From Diadema setosum (taxonomy: Eukaryota > Echinodermata > Echinoidea > Diadematoida > Diadematidae), in contig CM067067.1 in the NCBI GenBank assembly GCA_033980235.1, positions 930,001-994,000 on the forward strand: DNA of 64,000 nt, in the 5' to 3' direction. Shown here piece after piece: positions 35,501-42,580 of this stretch. The notes below the pieces were generated by a model. That model had not been told where the DNA came from. It ran no database searches and saw only the letters and a list, made by a program, of their open reading frames with translations. A program made the position numbers and the translations under genes. Position 1 is the stretch's first letter; each line of letters opens with the position of its first letter.

Positions 35501-38500
35501 TCATCTTTTCTTTGATATTGCGTTATAAAGTTCGAATCTTTGTCAGCTTATTTTTTGAAAACATTGATTCCATTTAACATTTTTATGTAAACTCTCATCC
35601 CAATGTAGTACCGATAACTGGAAGACACAAAATATATGACACATTATTTTAACAACAATACCACATTCTATAATTTTGATGAGTGAATATTAGCTTCTGG
35701 GATTACGGTAATCATCACGTATATCATAGACTAGTTTAGCATCTAATTATACTACATACAGTAATAATTTTCACTTAAATGTATATTCTCAGAGATTCAT
35801 TCTAGGTAGAAAATTCCTGTTTGCATAAATTCGTTTCATTTCAACGTACGTTTTACAATTCAAACATGAAATCATGACAGTTCACAAATTTCTCTAATTC
35901 TTAGCCATAGCGAGCTTTAGATCTGCGACGCGAACGCTAAGACGACGCTGCCTCTCGCGCACGTGCAGAACATCATTTTTGGCCCAAATAGCGTCTAAGC
36001 GTTTACGCCACAAGTCTAAAGCTCGCTAATTGCTTTTAAAAGGAGACTGTTGTTCTCACATAATGTCTACTTCGTATATCTTTCATTCATGTTGCTCTTT
36101 TTAGCACATCAACCAATCGCCATCGCAAGGTGCGTTGGAGATTTCATTTCCCAGAGCACATGGCAACCCGAAGACAATTGTGGACCAATCAGGAACGTGA
36201 CTGAACTTCTCATGGAGTTGTCTCAAGTCAGTCTACTTATCTAATGCTTCAAAACAAAAACAACAACAGCAGACCAAACTACATAAATGTGTATATATTT
36301 CGCATCGCTTTCCAGGCTTATGAAATACATCAGAAATATATTTCCTTTTTCCTTCCTCCATCTTTTTTTTTTCTGTGCAAAATTTTTCTGTGTGCGCTTA
36401 TACTTGCAAGGTATCTATTATCCTAAGCAGTAATCCAGTGTTGTAGGAAAGAAGATACGCAAATGCCAATTGTTATTTTCAATTGTACGTGCTAAATAGT
36501 TTCTTTATACCGATGTTTGTATAATTTCTTGTATGTAAAGTAAAGTATTGTAGTTTTTTTAATGTTCTTTTTGTAAACTAAATACATTTCAGCCTCTGAG
36601 CTTCTACTTTCAGTCAATAAATCACATCAATTTAATTCGGTCAAAAAAAAAATTACCAATACTTTTTTTCTTTTTTTTTACTTTCCTCCTACGTTGTTGC
36701 CTCTTTCGGTCTTTCGTGTTATCTACTCTTTTCCCATACATAAACATTTTTTTTTTTTTCCTGGCGATGCTTCAGTAGCTAAGTCGACAGCATTCCATTC
36801 ATGACCTGTATGTTTATCAACCTGTAATTTACAGACACAGATTACTGAAGAGTCGGTTGGTGACGTAAGTGAGCAGGTTGCAGAGATTACAACCAACACT
36901 CAGAGTGTCACTGCAGATGACGTCATCCTCGTTTCCGAACTTTTCACGAGAATTGCCGATCTGAACACCACTGACCCTGCCGTACGTACAAGCTCATTTT
37001 CATCGTAGTTCTTCGTAAGGATGTATTTAAGGAAAGTAGCTGTGTTGATATTTTGTTGCGCCTCCATTCCGATAATAAATCAAATGGCTGTTGAAGTCAC
37101 ACTGACCAACATTGAGCTATCATCACAAAAGCCTGAAGGAAGGAGAATCAGACTTCAGATGCAATCAAGAGTGCGTAATGATCATACATTACAGGGGACC
37201 TCCGGATGATTTTCAGACGTCTACATTTGAACAACTATTAATTTGTCATACTGGGTACAGAGTTTCAGAATTTACATAGTGATTGGGATGAGGAATAAGA
37301 ATATTTGCAAAATTTATAACAAATCTCAACGAACAAAGATAATGACATGATGGCAGCTTCACCACAAGAACAAAAGAAGAAAGCATGCATAAATTCTACA
37401 CAGGTGAACGTGTTATTGGAATGGAATTACATTGCTACATATCTGAAATATGTGAAATTCCTATGTCATCATCCTTGTTCAGTGTAATTTGTGTGTATTT
37501 TCAGAGTATTGGTTTCTCCGCTCTAGGTCCACATTAATTTCACAAATCCATACATGGAGCTGTCCATTTATTCGCAACGTGATGTGAAATAATGGAAATC
37601 GTCTGGAATGTCCCTTTAACACAAAAGAGGGGATTTCCACACACAATAAGATAACCTGCTTCATAATGAGATCGAAAACATTTGCCTTTCAAAACGTGTT
37701 CATACTTCGAAATTTTCTACGAGCGGTATCTAAAAATGCTAAATCTTCAAAACTTTAAAGAACCTTGTTCTGCTTTTTCCCGCAACTTCGATATCTTCAT
37801 CCGATAGCAATGTTTGTCAGATTGAAGGCTCAAAAATTGTAAGAAACCTAACTTTCTCTTCTCTGCTCAGGTTGGAGAAAACCTGAGGAGAATTTTTGAA
37901 ATAAATGTCTTGTCAATTGTGACATTCATTCATATTTCTCGAGGGGAAAAGAGATATCTCAATGATCATTTTTAGTCCACATAGAATGGCACGCACTTTT
38001 CTTTTTTTTTCTATATAAAAAGTAGGTTTCCAATATGGATATCGTCTAAATATCTTCCACCTTAATATGTTTACCCTGTATACCAAATGAGAGGCAGTAG
38101 TATTAAAAGTTACGTTACATCTTTCAGGTAACGGAACATGCTACCAGAATTGTCAGCAACCTTGCAGGAGTTTCGGCATCCGCGCTGATGGCAGCAGAGA
38201 GTGAAAACGGAGCGGTCAGTGATGTCGTCGAGGCGTTCCAAAAACAGCTGCGGGAAGTCCCCTTGTCCGAGGGCGAAATCCTGAACATTGCGCAGCCGAA
38301 TGTAGCGGTGCAGGTAAGACTTCCTCCTCGTGTGAGTCGAAAGGGAGAAACTGATTTCAGAGATGTTATTCACTTGCAACATGTCTTACTTACTTAACTG
38401 TGAGGCTACAATGAGTTTTCATACTCTATAACTCCACATCTACATCATCTTTAGATATCAACTGCATGCAACCATAATCAATCCTTATAGCAAGACAACG

Positions 38501-41312
38501 AGTAGATTAGAGTAGAGTAGGCAATTCTTGACAAACGAGAAATTGCCTATAGTGTTAAGTGTGTGTGTGTGTGTTTATATGTGTGTGTATGTGTGTGTGT
38601 GTGTGTGTGCGTGTGTGTGTGTGTGTGTGTGCGTGTGTCAAGGGTATACAAGATGAGTATCTATATGCAAGCACTGTCACTTCGCAGTTTTTGAACGGAA
38701 TATTTCGCATTAAACAGACGTCATGTAATGAAACACTGCTACCAAATTTGAAGACGAAAGCAGTAAACCCACTAAATATTAGACGCTTGTCTTTGTTTTG
38801 TTCAAGAGGCGACTAATGGCTTTTTTTTTCTGCTCCATTTATATCATCCATGGCATCACGAAACGTCATCCAAAAGAGCTCCAATGGGTTGCTGCCCGAA
38901 TCGACCAGGGAGGAGAGAGGATCTCTCCATGTCCCGGATTCTGTGGTTATTTGTGTTCACCATATTTCATATTATACTCTTGCCCTGGCATGACCCTATA
39001 TCCTAACTGTTCGAAACTTGTGATACACACACAGATTCAAAACATCCCCTCTGACACACTTGGAGACGGCATACAGCTCTCGCTGTCTGGCTCCACCGAA
39101 GCTGATCTAACAATGACTAACTTCATCACGGAATCCTCAAGTGGAGAAAATGGCGACAATGGCGATGCCGAGCTTATTGTTGGGGTTGACATTCCTCAAG
39201 AGATCATCAACACCCTGACTGAATCTGAATCAGGATCCACAGCTTTGCCTGATAATATCCGGGTCACCCTAGTTGTGTTCTCGACTCCTGCACTGTTCAT
39301 CTCCACGGAGCTTCAAAGCATTAATGAGCAAATTGAGGATTTCAGTCGCACGGTCAACTCACCCGTATTGGCCCTGTCCATTGGGGAAGGCAGAGTGTCA
39401 AATCTCACTGTACCAATTGATTTTACCTTTTCTACGCTCATGGTAAGTATATTTGCAATTTTTTTCTGTGTATACAATTCTAGAGTGTATTTGTGTTAGA
39501 GAGTATAGTCCAAAAAAAGGAACAGACGCCTGGTAATCCTACTATTGTTGAATGCTATTAAAATGTTTGTTTTGTGATGTCAAAAATGAATAATGATGAT
39601 TTATGGAAAAGGACAATATTTTTGATCTGATCAATAAAATCCAGAAATATAGAATAAATATTGACCTACATTTCACCCCTTAGTTCATACGCTTTGTACT
39701 CCTTTCAACTGGCTATCAAAGTGATAAAAAAAAATCACTACAAACACCACTTTCAATGAAAACGCACTTTGCACATCAAAATCAAATAGAGCAATTATTC
39801 GAATAATTGCCTCCTGATGATTTTGTTTGAAACCTCTGTCAGGTCAATTGGAAAGAATATGCTGTACTTTCAAAAGAGTACTGAATTTGAAATATTTCTT
39901 CTTTGACTCTCATCCTAACTACAATATCTGTCTTCCCCTTAAGGAGTTTGAGTCAGCCATGTGTTGACAATACTCTTCACCTTCATCTCTTGACTCTGAT
40001 AAACAGGATGATTTTTTGAGCTACAAACGTGTTTTTTTTTTTTTTATTTCCCAAGATATCCATATGAGTATTGATGTATCTTTTTGCTACGACTATCACT
40101 ATACACATGTACCTGCACTAAAGCATCGTGATCACTTTATCAGTTCATTATATGTAAATATACATTATGGGGAACCCTGGTCTCCCATAATGCTGGTCAG
40201 TGATTGGTTATAATGCAATCACGTGACTAATGCAGCGAGGATCAAAATCGTAACATTTCGAGCAGTGGTGTCACGTCGGTAATATAACTCCGAATTTGAC
40301 AGGCTACCGACGGGGCTAGAATAAAATGAAGTGTGTTCATGTAGACCATGTAATATAACAAATATCCCCTTTTCTATCGTTGTTATATGACACTCCATAA
40401 TTTGTTGAGAGTTATACTTTCCCCTCGAGACAATATTTTCCCGAAGTGGGCAGGGCTGAATGAAAATACTGCCTCGTGTCTCTAATATGATCTCTTGGGG
40501 GAAAACGTAACTCCCTCGGGGATGTCTAGTGCAATATTACTCCTTTAAAAAGACATTATCTGTATGATAAGTTGTGGTCCTCGACTCGAGGTCTGCACGA
40601 TATTGCTGCCTCCGAGACCGACACAGACTGTTAAAAACTTTCCGCGACCAGTGACTGCTACGCATTGGACGTTACATATTAAAACATGCCCTATACGAAC
40701 ATTTTTTTTTTCAGTAAGCGTGAAAGCAAGGAGATCTCACCGAACAGTTTAATAACACCTTGGCTTAAACGCAGTCCCCTTCTCCTTTGTAACAGCCCGG
40801 CTACGTGAATCCACTGTGCTCCTTCTGGGATATTGGTTTAAACGACTGGTCCCAAGAGGGATGCTCACTGGTCTCCAGTTCGCAAAGCTCTTCTGGTCAG
40901 GGATCAGGGGATGGAATCTCTGGCGTGGAGACGATCATGTGTGAATGTGATCATTTGACGCACTTCGCCGTGCTCATGGTAAGAATTCTCTTAGTTCTCT
41001 TCCTTTTTCTTTGTTTCTCTATAGAGTATCTGTAACACACTTTTCCTTCTATCGTCTAACTGTGTACTTGTTACTTAAAATCTTGATTCTGGACTGTCAC
41101 GATTATGTGTCTATTAAATCGTAGCTATACATACCTGTATCGAGTAAGGCTGTAAGGGGGACTAGTTTTGCAGTGGAGATTGTATATCCACATTGGAAAG
41201 TTAGAACAAGTTACTTTAAAGATAGTGGTCAACATGGTAAAAGCCAATTAATCACTTTTGTCATTTACTTTGTTACTTGTTCAGTCGTGTTTGTGTTTCA
41301 GTGTGTATGTGT

Positions 41313-41347
<35 letters not shown>

Positions 41348-42547
41348 TGTCTGTCCATTCTAATAACAAATGAGCGAATTGTCATGTTTCTTCTTGTAGG
41401 ATACCAGTGGTGGCACGGACCCGGTGTATAGAGTCCTCAGCTATATTGGTTGTGGAATATCCGTGCTAGCTCTTCTCATCACGTTGTGTACATACCTGTG
41501 GAATAAGTAAGTCAAACTTTTCTACATCTCTAAAGTAACGCTATTATGTGCCCAATATGTTTACCTCCATTTTTAGCAATCACTCATTTTCTAGTCTCGG
41601 GGTAAACACTCATTCAGTGGACGCGGGTCTGCATTATGAACAGCCTAGAGAGATATACACACACATCGTGATACTCAATCTATTGCATCATTTCTAGGAC
41701 GTCTATGAAGGTTGATATTTTTATTAGAAATCTGCATGCTCTCTATGTATACGGAAGTGACTGTTATAAAACAGATATGCACGAGTGATGGGTGAAACAT
41801 CAATCTTTGGCGTCCTAAAAAGTATTCCACCTGTTCAAGCCTCTACAAAAAATGTTTGCGCTAGTGAAAAACATTGTCTACCTGCCGTCGCAGGCAATTA
41901 TTTTATATTTGTACACTTACCATTTCTTTAATGTAAATTCCTTTGGAAACTCCTTTGTGTTTTACACCTTTTCGGTTTTGTTTCTGTTTTGTTTGTTTTT
42001 TTTTTTTTTGTTTTTTTTTTAATGCTAATGTTTACTCCATGCCATGAAAGGGGGGGGGGAGCTTCAATATGTCTCACAATAATTGATTTATGCATTCTTA
42101 TACCAATGCGCCTGACTCATTGCATAACTCATGACTTCATCTTTTCTTCATTTTGGAAGCCTACCCTCCCCCCCCCCCCCCTTATGGCTGACATAAGTTG
42201 CAGTCTTTAAAAACCGAAGAGGTTTCTAAAAAGCCAGTGTGTTTTTATTTCAGGGAGCTGAGACAGACCCAGACCCAGAAAATCCTCATCTGTCTGTGCA
42301 CTACGCTGCTGTGCCTCTATGTATCATTCATCATCATGGTGTCTCTGGATACAGTCACAGGTCGAGCTGAGATCACGATAGGTCCGTGTGCAGTGATGGC
42401 GGCGGTCGTCCACTACTTCATCTTGTCCTCGATCACGTGGATGGGCGTGGAAGGATTTAACATCTATCTCGGTATCGTCCGAGTCTTCCAAACCTACATT
42501 CCTGGCTTCATGATAAAAGCAGCTTTCGTCGCGTGGGGTGCGTAAAT

Positions 42548-42580
<33 letters not shown>

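Noticed and set aside
38798..39034. Upstream extension of the GAIN exon as coding
   Set aside because: The frame is open, but it does not fit the GAIN fold, whereas PNVAVQ joined to IQNIPSD at 39035 aligns directly.
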